DNA from: Nitrospira sp.
GTDB taxonomy: Bacteria; Nitrospirota; Nitrospiria; Nitrospirales; Nitrospiraceae
Direction: 5' to 3'
NCBI GenBank assembly: GCA_024331045.1
Contig: JANDJC010000004.1
Span: 43,778 to 107,777 of the forward strand
DNA: 64,000 bases
In this document: piece after piece, positions 1-8,807 of the stretch
Layout: each line of letters opens with the position of its first letter
Position numbering within the stretch: the first letter of the stretch is position 1
The notes under the pieces: generated by a model
Database searches by the model: none
What the model saw: the letters and a program-made list of their open reading frames with translations, nothing else
What the model was told of the DNA's origin: nothing
Made by a program: the position numbers and the translations under genes

Positions 1-13
1 GAGCCTCCAGCGA

Positions 14-892
14 TTGCGAGGCGGGTGGATAGTGTGTCTGGGCAGTATCTTATGGGTAGTCTCGCTCTTGCTCGAAACCTCGGTGTTTGCCGAGGTCAGG
101 ACAGTCAGGGCCAGCGGGGAATATCGATGGGGAGAAACGGATACGAAAGAAGATGCCGGGCGGCTGGCTCTCGAGGCGGCCAAGCGAAACGCGTTGGAGC
201 AGGTTGCGATCTATGTGGAAAGTGTCACGGTCGCCAGGGGCATGGATCTCACGAGGGACGAGATCCGCACCTACACGGCTGGTGTCGTGCTGGTACGGGA
301 TCAACGTTTGAGCTTTTCGGTGGAGGGAGATCGCCTCGTTGCGAGGGTCGATCTGGTGGCGCAAATTGAGACAGAGGATGTCATTCGTGCGATCGCAGCC
401 TTGCGGGAAAATGAGGAGGCCCGAACGCAATTGGCGGCTCTAAAGCAGGAAACCGAACGGCTGCGGCAGGAGCTGGAGCGAGCCAATCGCGCCCAGGCCA
501 ACGGGATGGCGGATGGGGGGGACTCGTCCATGCGGCGACGGGAGATTCTCTATCGTGTCCAATCCAACGCGTTGGTGGCGCAGGCCTGGACCGATTGGGC
601 GCTGTCCCATAGCAACCAGTCGTGGGACGTTTCGCGGGAAAGGGCAAACCTGGCCCGTTTGCTTGAGGCGGCACGGGCAATGGATCCCCAGAGTCCTCAT
701 GTCCCGCTTGCCGAAAAGACAATGGCTGGGAGTGAGCGTGGGCCGGCTCCTCATGCTTCTTCCCCTTCGGTCCCGTCTGCTCGTGAGTCTGCCCGTCTGC
801 CACGATATGAACTCGTTCCTGGGCCTGGTGCCTCCAACAAGGTCCACACCTTAAATGAGTTGATCTATCAGGTGCCGCAGATCTCTCGGTGA
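14..892 (+). CDS. Exported LPP20/FlgT-like domain protein
   Basis: Product of about 292 aa with a hydrophobic N-terminal segment (about residues 5-26, ending near SVFA) that looks like a Sec signal peptide, so it probably acts in the periplasm. Residues about 30-135 resemble the N-terminal domain of FlgT/LPP20-type proteins: an alternating strand start, a helix rich in R, A and K (DAGRLALEAAKRNALEQ), then a strand pair ending in VARVDLVAQI. A coiled coil follows at about 137-162, and the tail is low in complexity. The TTG at 14 is only the first start inside the window; the frame stays open to base 2, so the true start may lie upstream. The next gene begins 58 bp later and carries a related domain. 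No specific function is assigned. Confidence 0.65.
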   Translation: MRGGWIVCLGSILWVVSLLLETSVFAEVRTVRASGEYRWGETDTKEDAGRLALEAAKRNALEQVAIYVESVTVARGMDLTRDEIRTYTAGVVLVRDQRLSFSVEGDRLVARVDLVAQIETEDVIRAIAALRENEEARTQLAALKQETERLRQELERANRAQANGMADGGDSSMRRREILYRVQSNALVAQAWTDWALSHSNQSWDVSRERANLARLLEAARAMDPQSPHVPLAEKTMAGSERGPAPHASSPSVPSARESARLPRYELVPGPGASNKVHTLNELIYQVPQISR

Positions 893-950
893 GGTGGCGT
901 GGCAGTAGTGGGAGCAAGCAACAGGTGCCGGAAGGAATGCCGTAAAGAAC

Positions 951-1397
951 GTGGAGAAGCTGACCAGGATGCTCAAGACTGGCGTAGCGGCTGTGTGGGC
1001 AAGTCTATGGATGCTGGGCATCCCGGCGATGAGCTGGTCCGCTTCGGTTGGTGATCGGTATCCTGCCGATCAGTATTGGATTGGCCGCGGTCAGGGAGAT
1101 TTAACGAAGGGAGGTGTGGTGTGCCGGCGTGTCGCCGAACTGGCGGCCCGTGCCGATTTGGCCAGGCAGATTCGCGTGCTCATTAAGGAACGTCTCACAG
1201 ATCGGGTGCGCGAACGATCGGGGCGTGAGCCCGAGCAGGATATTGAGTTGATTCGGGAAGAAATCGTGGAGGAGTATCTGCAGGGAGTTGAGATTGTTGA
1301 TGTTCGTGTTGACGAGGGGAGCCAGGCCTGCTTTGTGACTGCGGTGATGTCAAAGAACCAGACTTCCGGCTCGACTCCTAGCTCGACTCCTAGGTAG
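951..1397 (+). CDS. Small exported LPP20-family-like protein
   Basis: A 148-aa product from a GTG start. It has an N-terminal hydrophobic segment (about residues 9-31, ending SWSA), consistent with a signal peptide. The mature part carries a YWIGRGQGD-type strand followed by a long R/A-rich helix (RRVAELAARADLARQIRVL) and a terminal strand pair, which is the pattern of LPP20-like lipoprotein domains; a lipobox is not obvious. The C-terminus ends in a short Ser/Thr/Pro repeat encoded by a duplicated ctcgactcctag stretch. It is likely co-transcribed with the upstream gene, which has the same type of domain. Function unknown. Confidence 0.6.
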   Translation: MEKLTRMLKTGVAAVWASLWMLGIPAMSWSASVGDRYPADQYWIGRGQGDLTKGGVVCRRVAELAARADLARQIRVLIKERLTDRVRERSGREPEQDIELIREEIVEEYLQGVEIVDVRVDEGSQACFVTAVMSKNQTSGSTPSSTPR

Positions 1398-1686
1398 GGG
1401 AGTATGTGCCGAGTAACGAGGAGTGAAATGAGGCGTCGCTATCAGTGTTAATGGCCTGGTCCTGAAGTTAGGACTGTGTGCTTGTCAGTGGCTTGTCAGA
1501 TTACTTCTGAAGGATCAGAAGTGAAAGGATCAGAAATAATGGAAGAGTAATGGAAGAGCCCACGGTTTACATACACGCCAAGGCCGGGAGCCATCCAGCT
1601 TACCCGGCCTTGGTGGGCCTTGCCTGAAGTGTTCGACGGCCAGGGTGATGAGGGGGCCGCCTCCTTACAGATGTTAGTGACAGATG
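1398..1686. other. Convergent intergenic spacer
   Basis: No gene is supported here. The spacer separates a rightward pair from a leftward gene and holds one strong inverted repeat, listed separately. Confidence 0.5.
1578..1613. terminator. GC-rich hairpin between convergent genes
   Basis: An 11-bp perfect stem, CCAAGGCCGGG (1578-1588) with CCCGGCCTTGG (1603-1613), around a 14-nt loop. It lies between the 3' ends of two convergent genes, where a bidirectional terminator or mRNA-end stabiliser is expected. No U-tract follows on either strand, so intrinsic termination is uncertain. Confidence 0.4.
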
Positions 1687-2268
1687 TTAGTGCTGCTCGC
1701 TGAGATCCATCATGTCGAACCCGCCGGTTCGGACACACCAGGCGTGAGCTTTGCCCCCCTTCTCTCCTGCAATGATGGTCCGTCCGTTGGAGAACAGCAC
1801 AAACCATGGCGGAGCTGCGAACTGTAAATTAGGCGCCGCTCCCCAATAGCGGGCCGATTGAACATTGACGAAGGGATGACCTTCTCGCAAGGTGGGGCCG
1901 GGCGGAGCGATGGACGGATCAACGAGACTGGCCAGCTCATGAACAGACGGCAGTCTCCATCCCTTCCGCCCCCCGGTGGTTCGGTTTAAACAATGTTCTT
2001 GGGCTGCTGGCCAATCGAACAGATCTTTTGACGGAGACAGTTCCCACACTAAGCCTGTTTCACGATCCAACACCGCTTCTTTGCCCCAATCTGCCAAGAC
2101 GACAAATCGGGTGGCGGCGACGAGCTGCGGCTTTCCTGCCGAATTCTGTGAGTCCTGATAGGTTAGTTGGGTCGGAGAGACAGCCTGCACCAAGCTAACC
2201 CCTGGCAGGCATAGCCCTGCAGCCACAAACCCCAACACTCCGCTCATCCAGAACCGTCGTCTCTGCAT
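1687..2268 (-). CDS. Exported DUF1566 domain protein
   Basis: A 193-aa product. The start at 2268 is chosen because GGAGGACACACC immediately precedes that ATG; an upstream in-frame codon at 2304 has no such site. Residues about 1-30 form an R-rich N-region plus hydrophobic core, a signal peptide. The body carries the DUF1566 pattern: DRETGLVWE, a W..A...C helix, then GWRLPSVHELASLVD, and a terminal C near HAWCVRT that could pair with the earlier Cys. This fold is found in surface or periplasmic proteins of unknown role, often related to C-type-lectin-like folds. It faces a convergent neighbour and has no operon partner. Confidence 0.65.
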   Translation of the reverse strand: MQRRRFWMSGVLGFVAAGLCLPGVSLVQAVSPTQLTYQDSQNSAGKPQLVAATRFVVLADWGKEAVLDRETGLVWELSPSKDLFDWPAAQEHCLNRTTGGRKGWRLPSVHELASLVDPSIAPPGPTLREGHPFVNVQSARYWGAAPNLQFAAPPWFVLFSNGRTIIAGEKGGKAHAWCVRTGGFDMMDLSEQH

Positions 2269-3259
2269 GGTGTGTCCTCCTGGTCGTGATGGTTGGATTG
2301 CCATTCATCATGTTTCCTGTGACCACTTCCTTTTTACTTTCACCTCAACGGGACTTTCGACCGGTGCAAAGCGACCCCCTCGATTGTGATTGGGGCTGAC
2401 GAACAACGGAAAGCCTGTCGGCAGCCCTGCGCTTGCCGACTCAGGAGCCGGCGTGAACCGGCATCTTCTATGGTGGCAGATGCCATCTGGCGGGAACTGG
2501 GGCAACATTGCCCGAGATGATGAGGAAGGGGAAGACAAGATCTTGTGCGAACGGTGGCGCCCATCGGAGGAATCTGGTCAGCATGACTGATCTCCCTGTC
2601 GATGAGGAACCTCGTTGTTGCCCTGGTCCCAGACCCTCGAACTGTTCCGGGGCAACCATTACTTCGCACTTGAGAGGAGGCCTCTCTCCCCGAACCTTCC
2701 CACTTCGATTCACTGTGGGCGCTAGCTTCAGGTGTATGAGGATGCTCCTCCCCCCGACACGGCTCTCGGCGATTCAGAGGCTGTCGGAAGTAGGGGGCTA
2801 CTCTATGGTGGCGCGAGCCCGGTTGTCAATAATCAACTTGGGTCAACGTCGGTCTGCACTTCTCATGTTTGCTGGAGTGTCGAGCAAACTGGAACGGCGA
2901 TCAGGGTGGACCAAAATCGGCTATCGCGGCGGAACATTGTGCTTGGAAGGCTCCTTGATCAGGCAGGTGAGGAACTACGTAAAGACAGAACGGGGCAAGG
3001 CAGAACTGGGAGAGTGAGGCGATGTGCCAGTCCTTGCCAGCCCAGGCAGGTGCAGAAGGGGTAAAAATAAGGGCTGTCTCTATGGAGAAACAGTAGAGGA
3101 GGTGAAGTCGGGGGGTAAATCCATGGGGTGCTTGAGGAGGGGAGAGGGGGACCATCCAGGGGGCGGGATCAGTGATATCTGCCGATCGTTTTAAGGGCCT
3201 GAGTTGCGCTGAGCGCCTCTTTTCCAGTATGAGAAGCCGTGCTGCGAGGACGTTCGTTT
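2269..3259. other. Gene-poor spacer of about 1 kb
   Basis: Several overlapping open frames exist on both strands, the longest 169 aa at 2508-3017 on the plus strand. None shows a recognisable motif, a good ribosome-binding site or a plausible protein composition. The stretch could hold a decayed gene or a regulatory RNA, but nothing can be supported. Confidence 0.4.
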
Positions 3260-4564
3260 ATGCCAGTTGAGAATAACTTTCAGCATGATGAGCTGTCGCG
3301 AAAAAATCCGGGAGACCGTGTGAGCGTGATAGAGATGACACCCGTCGCGAAGGCTGAGTCTCCAGCCTGGTACGAGGCTATGGCTCATTGGGGGGGCATG
3401 GTGGTTGAGGCAGGGGTGCGAGCCATCGTGTTTTTGCACGGATCCCTGCATGGGACCGATGTCTTTGGGACCCAGCGGCTGGATGAAGCAGGGGGACTCA
3501 AGCGAGGCTATTCACGGGGAATATCGGGGTTGGACGCCTTACTCTCCTTGATGCGCGAGGGAGAAAATGGCATCCCTGCGCTTCCCGAAAACAGAAGACC
3601 GCCGTTTGTCAACGATGAAGCAACTCAAGCCTGGCTCGATACAGAGGTCGGCGACGCCGGAAACTTCACGAACGACTATGTCGCGCTGGCTCGCCGGGCG
3701 CTCAATAGAAAAGGGGGTCGTCCGCTGCACTGTAGTCGATGGGTGTGGCGATCCGAACACCATCATCTGGGGCGGGCCGTGGCGGCGGTTGAACTGCTGG
3801 ATTCTTTGCAGTCTTTCTGCGAACGCCATCATATCGGTTCCGGGGATCGGATTTTGATTCAAGCCCATGGGCAAGGGGGGCTCGTGTTGGCGTTGGTGTC
3901 GAATCTCCTCTGCCCCAGTTCGATCACCGGCAGGCCCAGACTATTCGGGATTGTGGCCGACTACGCGGTCCGTTCCCAACGGCCGCAGTTAGCGACCATG
4001 GTGGAACGCCTCACTCGCTTGTTGGATCGGGGTGCGGTCCTCAATGGCGCTCTCTTGGACGTCGTGACATTGGGCACGCCAGTTCGTTATGGATGGGACC
4101 CTTCCGGCATCGGTAAGCTCCTCCATATCGTCAACCACCGGCATCTCCGAACAGATGGAAAAAGATGGTTGGCGAAAATGGAACTGCCGCAGATTACGAT
4201 AGAGATGCCGATTGCGTGGGGGGGCGACTATGTCCAAGAGTTGGCGGTGGCTGGCAGCGATGCCGTGCCAATCACAGAGGAGGCCAAAGAGGCCAATCGA
4301 GCCGTATGGGAACTAGTGGAGCCGTATGATGGTTTTGAACGGTGGCTTGAATGTGCGCGCCGGGCGGTCCGATGTCCATCCGAAGGGTTGTGCCTGTTGG
4401 TGGACTACAAAGACTGTACGGGATCGCCCAACGTTCGTGATCACTATTATGGCCATGCCGTCTATACCAGGCGAGAGGCGATGTTATTCAACACTGCAGA
4501 AATCGTTCGCCGCCTCTACGGGGCTCCGGCAGAGCTCGGCGCGTCATTGGCGGAGAGGCCTTAG
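3260..4564 (+). CDS. Alpha/beta-hydrolase-like protein without nucleophile Ser
   Basis: A 434-aa product. The ATG at 3260 is preferred over the GTG at 3239 because GAGGA lies at a usable distance (about 3246-3250). An early strand plus FLHGSLHG resembles the oxyanion-hole HG motif of alpha/beta hydrolases. A later strand-elbow-helix, RILIQAHGQGGLVLALV, matches the nucleophile elbow, but the usual G/A-H-S-x-G serine is glycine (A-H-G-Q-G). Other parts (DVVTLGTPVRYGW, and DHYYGHAVYTRREA near the end) resemble lipase-like proteins that position substrates or partners. It may therefore be a non-catalytic hydrolase-fold protein. It stands alone, with long spacers on both sides. Confidence 0.55.
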   Translation: MPVENNFQHDELSRKNPGDRVSVIEMTPVAKAESPAWYEAMAHWGGMVVEAGVRAIVFLHGSLHGTDVFGTQRLDEAGGLKRGYSRGISGLDALLSLMREGENGIPALPENRRPPFVNDEATQAWLDTEVGDAGNFTNDYVALARRALNRKGGRPLHCSRWVWRSEHHHLGRAVAAVELLDSLQSFCERHHIGSGDRILIQAHGQGGLVLALVSNLLCPSSITGRPRLFGIVADYAVRSQRPQLATMVERLTRLLDRGAVLNGALLDVVTLGTPVRYGWDPSGIGKLLHIVNHRHLRTDGKRWLAKMELPQITIEMPIAWGGDYVQELAVAGSDAVPITEEAKEANRAVWELVEPYDGFERWLECARRAVRCPSEGLCLLVDYKDCTGSPNVRDHYYGHAVYTRREAMLFNTAEIVRRLYGAPAELGASLAERP

Positions 4565-4780
4565 AAGAAGATAAGCAAGGCGGGAACTTCGTGTAGAACC
4601 AGCGGGGCCCTGCGGATGGGACTGCCAGTGTGTCAACGAGCAGAGGAGGCAGACCACAAGTTGAGTTTAGTTGAGTTCCTGCTGGCGTACACTCAATCGA
4701 GTCGGACTTGACAGGTCAAAAGAATTCCTTCGGCGCCATAAGGATGGGAGCACTGGTGATCATGGCGATTGAAGGTGGAG

Positions 4781-5059
4781 CTACGCTGGTTTGGGAAACA
4801 CGGGCAAGAAGGGGTGGATCTCGACCCGTTCGAATACGCCATGAACTGTGTAGGGGTCGGTGCGGGCAAATTGTTCAGCTTCTTCCTGGCTTTCGAACTG
4901 TAGGATCATGAGACTGCCAGCCTTGTCTGTCAGGGGGCCGGCGAGCAGGACGCGGCCTTCTTGATTGAGCCGCTCCAGATTGGCGAGATGAGCCGGCCGA
5001 TGGATCTTCCGTTTGGTTTCTCCCTCTGGCCCATCATAGCCGATAATGACGAAGGTCAT
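4781..5059 (-). CDS. YciI-like protein
   Basis: A 92-aa product starting at the ATG at 5059, preceded by GGAGAG at a fitting distance. A longer in-frame start at 5158 would overlap the upstream gene and add residues foreign to the family. The YciI/DUF1330-like ferredoxin fold is evident: MTFVIIGYDG strand, RPAHLANL helix with the conserved His, GRVLLAGPLTD, an acidic helix, then RTDPY with the conserved Asp and a final HGVFERVEIHPF strand. The His/Asp pair is the putative active site in the family; the substrate is unknown. It lies 58 bp downstream of a DUF2203 gene on the same strand. Confidence 0.75.
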   Translation of the reverse strand: MTFVIIGYDGPEGETKRKIHRPAHLANLERLNQEGRVLLAGPLTDKAGSLMILQFESQEEAEQFARTDPYTVHGVFERVEIHPFLPVFPKPA

Positions 5060-5117
5060 GATGTCCGGCTCTCCAACTGGGGGGCTGCCATGTGGACCTG
5101 GTTCCAGCGACTGGCTG

Positions 5118-5531
5118 TCATTGTGGCTCCTCAATGGGCTGACGATCTTTGTAGCCATTGGTCAGTTCATGCCACCAACGGATTTCTTTTTCGCCGAGTT
5201 TCCAGCAGAGATAGACGACCCGACCATGCCGGAGGTGGGGGAAATCACACAGCCCCACATCCAGGTCCTTGACCACAACACCTAACTCATGGATCGCGTG
5301 GAGGCTCGCGGTGATGGCTTGCAGGCTTCTGATATAGTGTGATCCGACCGTTGTCCCGCCTCCTTCGGAAGCCTTGGCTGCAGCGCGACGGATTTCCTGA
5401 TTGATTCGGAAGAGCAAAGCTTTTCCCCTTTGAATGGTTGTCATGAGGGATTCAAGCTGTGGAATGAGCTGGTTGGCCTCCGAGAGGGAAAACAACCGCT
5501 CCTGACCCAGTTCGTGTTCGTCGTACGGCAT
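5118..5531 (-). CDS. DUF2203 family protein
   Basis: About 137 aa from the ATG at 5531; ATG at 5555 or TTG at 5609 are alternatives, and none has a clear ribosome-binding site. It shows the DUF2203 signature: RLFSLSEANQLIPQLESL at the N-terminus, a long charged helix, and the near-invariant C-terminal block GVVVKDLDVGLCDFPH...YLCWKLGEKEIRWWHEL. The family is a small helical protein of unknown biochemical role, common in Nitrospirota, Actinobacteria and Firmicutes. The YciI-like gene follows directly, so the two are probably one transcript. Confidence 0.8.
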   Translation of the reverse strand: MPYDEHELGQERLFSLSEANQLIPQLESLMTTIQRGKALLFRINQEIRRAAAKASEGGGTTVGSHYIRSLQAITASLHAIHELGVVVKDLDVGLCDFPHLRHGRVVYLCWKLGEKEIRWWHELTNGYKDRQPIEEPQ

Positions 5532-6052
5532 TGGTTGCGGGTGGTTGTGTAACATATTTGCAAGCTGGGCAACAAGAAGGCCTGCTGCAGCCGCCAGGGG
5601 AGTGGTCAAGAAAAAGCGAGGACATTGCGGATCCTGTTGACATCTTACCAGGGTGTGAGTATCATTTCTCCAAGATCATTCCAGTGCGAGCGCATTCTCT
5701 CCAAGCGTTAGATTTCAAGTCTGGAACCTGTCTCACAGCAAACTCTTGAAAGCAGACGGATGAGAGAAACGTTGGTGAACCAACCCAAAATCATGTTCGT
5801 GCCCGATGGGACATTGAACGCGTCGAAGGTGGGGCCCTGTTCGCGGTAAGGTAGACATCTCCCGCACGGGTATATTTCATTTCATTCAATCGCACAGAAC
5901 GTCGGTCTCCATAAGTGAATCAAAACCGGGAGAGCCGCGAAGAGGCGATGCTTCGCAGGATCGATTAATTTGAGCCACCGTCGAATAAGCGGTAACGTCA
6001 ACCACACAGAGGGGGCGAGAGGAGTCGTATGTCGGTAGCAAGGGGAGAGGTT
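5532..6052 (+). promoter_or_regulatory. Long leader of rho, no gene seen
   Basis: About 380 nt separate the promoter proposed at 5637-5665 from rho. The interval codes for nothing recognisable and has a small hairpin (GCGAAG 5937-5942 with CTTCGC 5951-5956). Long untranslated leaders upstream of rho are known in Escherichia coli, where Rho terminates its own transcript; the same logic is inferred here. Confidence 0.35.
5637..5665 (+). promoter_or_regulatory. Sigma-70-type promoter, likely for rho
   Basis: TTGACA at 5637-5642, a 17-bp spacer, and TATCAT at 5660-5665. It faces rho and is the best match in the intergenic region. Predicted transcription start is near 5672. Confidence 0.55.
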
Positions 6053-7300
6053 ATGCATCTTGCAGAGTTAAAACAGAAGTCGATTGCGGAGCTCAACGAG
6101 GTGGCCCGTGAGCTGAAAATTGAAGGGGCCGCCAATTTGAGAAAACAGGAGTTGATCTTTGCGATTTTGCAAGCGCAGACAGAGAAAAATGGTGTTGTGT
6201 TCGGAGAAGGAGTATTGGAGACCCTCCCCGACGGCTTCGGCTTTTTGCGGGCTCCGGATTCCAATTATCTCCCCGGTCCTGATGATATTTACATTTCCCC
6301 ATCCCAGATCAGGCGGTTTAACCTCCGAACGGGGGATATCGTGTCTGGGCAGATTCGCCCTCCCAAGGAAAGCGAGCGGTATTTCGCCCTGCTCAAAGTT
6401 GAAAAGGTCAATTATGAAGATCCAGAGGTGGCACGGGACAAAATCCTGTTCGACAACTTGACTCCTCTCTATCCGGAGGAGCGACTCAATCTGGAATTTG
6501 ATCGCGAGGAATATTGTACGAGGGTATTGGAATTGGTGACCCCGATTGGGAAGGGGCAGCGCGGCTTGATTGTTGCTGCGCCCCGTACCGGGAAAACGAT
6601 GATGCTGCAAGCGATCGCTCGAGCCATTCTCAAAAATCACCCCGAAGTGACGTTGATCGTTCTGCTCATCGACGAACGGCCCGAGGAGGTGACGGACTGG
6701 CAACGGCAGGTCAAGGCGGAAGTCATCAGTTCAACGTTCGACGAGCCGGCGCAACGTCATGCGCAGGTGGCGGAAATGGTCCTGGAAAAAGCGAAACGGT
6801 TGGTCGAACACAAGCGAGACGTCGTCATCCTGCTGGACAGCATCACACGGTTGGCGCGAGCGTACAATACGATTGCCCCTCCCAGCGGCAAAGTCTTGTC
6901 GGGTGGTCTCGATTCCAACGCACTGCAACGGCCGAAACGGTTCTTTGGGGCGGCTCGCAATATTGAAAATGGAGGAAGTCTGACCATTATTGCCACCGCG
7001 CTGGTGGATACGGGCAGTCGGATGGATGACGTGATTTTTGAAGAGTTCAAGGGGACCGGCAACATGGAAGTCCATCTGGATCGGCGGCTGGCCGACAAGC
7101 GGTTGTTCCCTGCCATTGATATTAGCCAATCGGGAACCCGTAAAGAGGAATTGCTGGTGGACAAGGATCGGCTCAATAAAATGTGGATTCTGCGCAAGGT
7201 GCTGAGTCCGCTGGGAACGATGGAAGCCATGGAGTTTCTCTTGGACAAAATCCAGGGAACCAAGAACAACCAGGAGTTTTTACAGTCTATGAATCGGTAA
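6053..7300 (+). CDS. rho: Transcription termination factor Rho
   Basis: A hexameric RNA-dependent ATPase/translocase that ends transcription of untranslated RNA. Of 415 aa, residues about 1-45 form the helical N-terminal domain ([14 protein letters not shown]) and about 50-125 the cold-shock-like primary RNA-binding domain ([26 protein letters not shown]). Walker A is APRTGKT near 175-182 and Walker B is [17 protein letters not shown]; the secondary-site Q/R loops follow. Length is close to E. coli Rho (419 aa). Two ATGs have ribosome-binding sites: 6029 (GAGGAG) and 6053 (AGGGGAGAGG). The latter gives the canonical N-terminus and is chosen; the former adds eight residues. Followed by rpmE, as in many bacteria. 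Confidence 0.97.
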   Translation: MHLAELKQKSIAELNEVARELKIEGAANLRKQELIFAILQAQTEKNGVVFGEGVLETLPDGFGFLRAPDSNYLPGPDDIYISPSQIRRFNLRTGDIVSGQIRPPKESERYFALLKVEKVNYEDPEVARDKILFDNLTPLYPEERLNLEFDREEYCTRVLELVTPIGKGQRGLIVAAPRTGKTMMLQAIARAILKNHPEVTLIVLLIDERPEEVTDWQRQVKAEVISSTFDEPAQRHAQVAEMVLEKAKRLVEHKRDVVILLDSITRLARAYNTIAPPSGKVLSGGLDSNALQRPKRFFGAARNIENGGSLTIIATALVDTGSRMDDVIFEEFKGTGNMEVHLDRRLADKRLFPAIDISQSGTRKEELLVDKDRLNKMWILRKVLSPLGTMEAMEFLLDKIQGTKNNQEFLQSMNR

Positions 7301-7400
7301 GTCCCAGGCTAATCGATACCCGGCCAAGCGCTTGAAAGGCAGCGGCGGAGAGATGACCCATGATCTTGAGGTATGATCTGTTGGAAGGAGCAACAAGGCG

Positions 7401-7607
7401 ATGAAAAAGGGAATTCATCCAGTTTATCGGGCAGCCACGGTCCATTGCGCCTGTGGTAATTCCTTTAAGACCAGAAGCACGATCGGGGACATCAGTGTAG
7501 ACATCTGTTCGAACTGTCATCCGTTCTTTACCGGAACGCAGAAGATCGTCGATACCGAGGGACGTGTCGAACGGTTCAAGAAGAAGTATGCCAAGAAAGC
7601 CAAGTAG
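7401..7607 (+). CDS. rpmE: 50S ribosomal protein L31, zinc type
   Basis: A 68-aa protein of the large ribosomal subunit. It begins [10 protein letters not shown] and carries the zinc-binding cysteines: C-A-C in the first third and C-S-N-C-H in the middle ([20 protein letters not shown] block). This marks the Zn-containing paralogue rather than the Cys-less zinc-starvation form. A ribosome-binding site (TTGGAAGGAG) lies just upstream. It sits between rho and prfA, and a strong terminator follows. Confidence 0.95.
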   Translation: MKKGIHPVYRAATVHCACGNSFKTRSTIGDISVDICSNCHPFFTGTQKIVDTEGRVERFKKKYAKKAK

Positions 7608-7622
7608 CGGTGGTTCGGGCGG

Positions 7623-7660
7623 GAGACCCTGTTTCGTGTGAAACAGGGTCTCTTTGTTTG
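7623..7660 (+). terminator. Intrinsic terminator after rpmE
   Basis: A perfect 13-bp stem, GAGACCCTGTTTC (7623-7635) with GAAACAGGGTCTC (7640-7652), GTGT tetraloop, followed by TTTGTTTG. It ends the rho-rpmE transcript. Confidence 0.85.
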
Positions 7661-7701
7661 TGAAGGTCCGTTTATCTTGGGAGGATGAGAGGGCCACCAC
7701 G

Positions 7702-8778
7702 GTGGAAGCCACATTGCGCAAAAAATGGGAAGCCGCTGTGTTCCGTTATCAGGAATTGACGGATCAGTTGATGAATCCGTCCGTGTCAGCCCAACCGGCC
7801 CTGTTGAAGAAATTGACCAAGGAGCGGGCCGACTTGGAAGCGACGGCAAGGTTGTTTGATGCCTATCGGGCGATCGAGAAGCAGTTGGCGGAAACCGCGC
7901 AAATCCTGGCCGATCCCACAGCGGGTGACGAACTGCATCGGATGGCTCAGGAAGAAACGGTTCAATTGGAACGACAGCGCCGTGAACTGGAAGAACAGGC
8001 AGCCGAGCTCCTGGTTCCGAAAGATCCACGGGATGAGAAGAATTTGGTTTTGGAAATTCGGGCCGGTGCGGGAGGCGACGAGGCTGCGTTGTTTGCCGGG
8101 GATCTTTTTCGTCTCTATACGAAGTACGCGGAAAAGAAGGGATTGAAGGTCGATGTCGTCGAGGCATCCGAAACCGGCATCGGTGGGTACAAGACCATCG
8201 TCGCGCTCGTTGAAGGCAAAGGAGCGTACAGCCATTTCAAGTACGAAGCGGGGGTCCATCGTGTGCAGCGGGTGCCGGTCACCGAGGCATCCGGTCGCAT
8301 CCATACCTCCACCGTAACTGTTGCGGTCATGCCGGAAGTGGATGATGTCGACGTGCAGATCGATCCCAAGGACCTGCGAATCGACACCTTCTGCTCGTCA
8401 GGCGCCGGTGGACAGAGTGTCAACACCACCTACTCGGCCGTTCGCATTACCCACCTTCCGACGGGTATTGTTGTCACCTGTCAGGATGAACGGTCGCAGC
8501 TCAAAAATCGCGCCAAGGCGATGCGCACGCTGCGAGCCCGCATCGTCGAAGCGGAACGGCAAAAGCAGGAAGCAGAGATTGCCCAGAGTCGGCGGGCGCA
8601 GGTGGGTACCGGCGATCGAAGCGAAAAGATTCGCACCTACAACTTTCCGCAGAATCGCGTGACGGATCACCGGGTAGGGGTGACGTTGCACAAACTCGAT
8701 GCCGTCCTCGAGGGCGACCTTGACGAGATCGTTCAAGCATTACGGGCGTACCACCAGACGGAAGCCGTACCTGCATAG
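7702..8778 (+). CDS. prfA: Peptide chain release factor 1
   Basis: Decodes UAA and UAG and triggers peptide release on the ribosome. The 358-aa product has the GGQ motif (GAGGQSVNTTYSAVRI) that reaches the peptidyl transferase centre, and the P-x-T recognition tripeptide as PVT in RVPVTEASGRIHTST, which marks RF1 rather than RF2. The GTG at 7702 is chosen: GAGAGGG lies upstream, the resulting protein matches the usual 360-aa length, and the earlier in-frame TTG at 7654 lies inside the terminator tail of rpmE. prmC, which methylates the GGQ glutamine, follows 29 bp later. Confidence 0.95.
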   Translation: MEATLRKKWEAAVFRYQELTDQLMNPSVSAQPALLKKLTKERADLEATARLFDAYRAIEKQLAETAQILADPTAGDELHRMAQEETVQLERQRRELEEQAAELLVPKDPRDEKNLVLEIRAGAGGDEAALFAGDLFRLYTKYAEKKGLKVDVVEASETGIGGYKTIVALVEGKGAYSHFKYEAGVHRVQRVPVTEASGRIHTSTVTVAVMPEVDDVDVQIDPKDLRIDTFCSSGAGGQSVNTTYSAVRITHLPTGIVVTCQDERSQLKNRAKAMRTLRARIVEAERQKQEAEIAQSRRAQVGTGDRSEKIRTYNFPQNRVTDHRVGVTLHKLDAVLEGDLDEIVQALRAYHQTEAVPA

Positions 8779-8807
8779 CCTTCATAGATTGACAGTGGCC
8801 AACGACC

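Noticed and set aside
2508..3017. 169-aa plus-strand frame in the 1-kb spacer
   Set aside because: Arg/Ser/Pro-rich, overlaps equally long frames in other phases, and has no recognisable motif or start signal.
7654..7701. Upstream TTG start for prfA
   Set aside because: It lies in the tail of the rpmE terminator; the GTG at 7702 gives the normal RF1 length.
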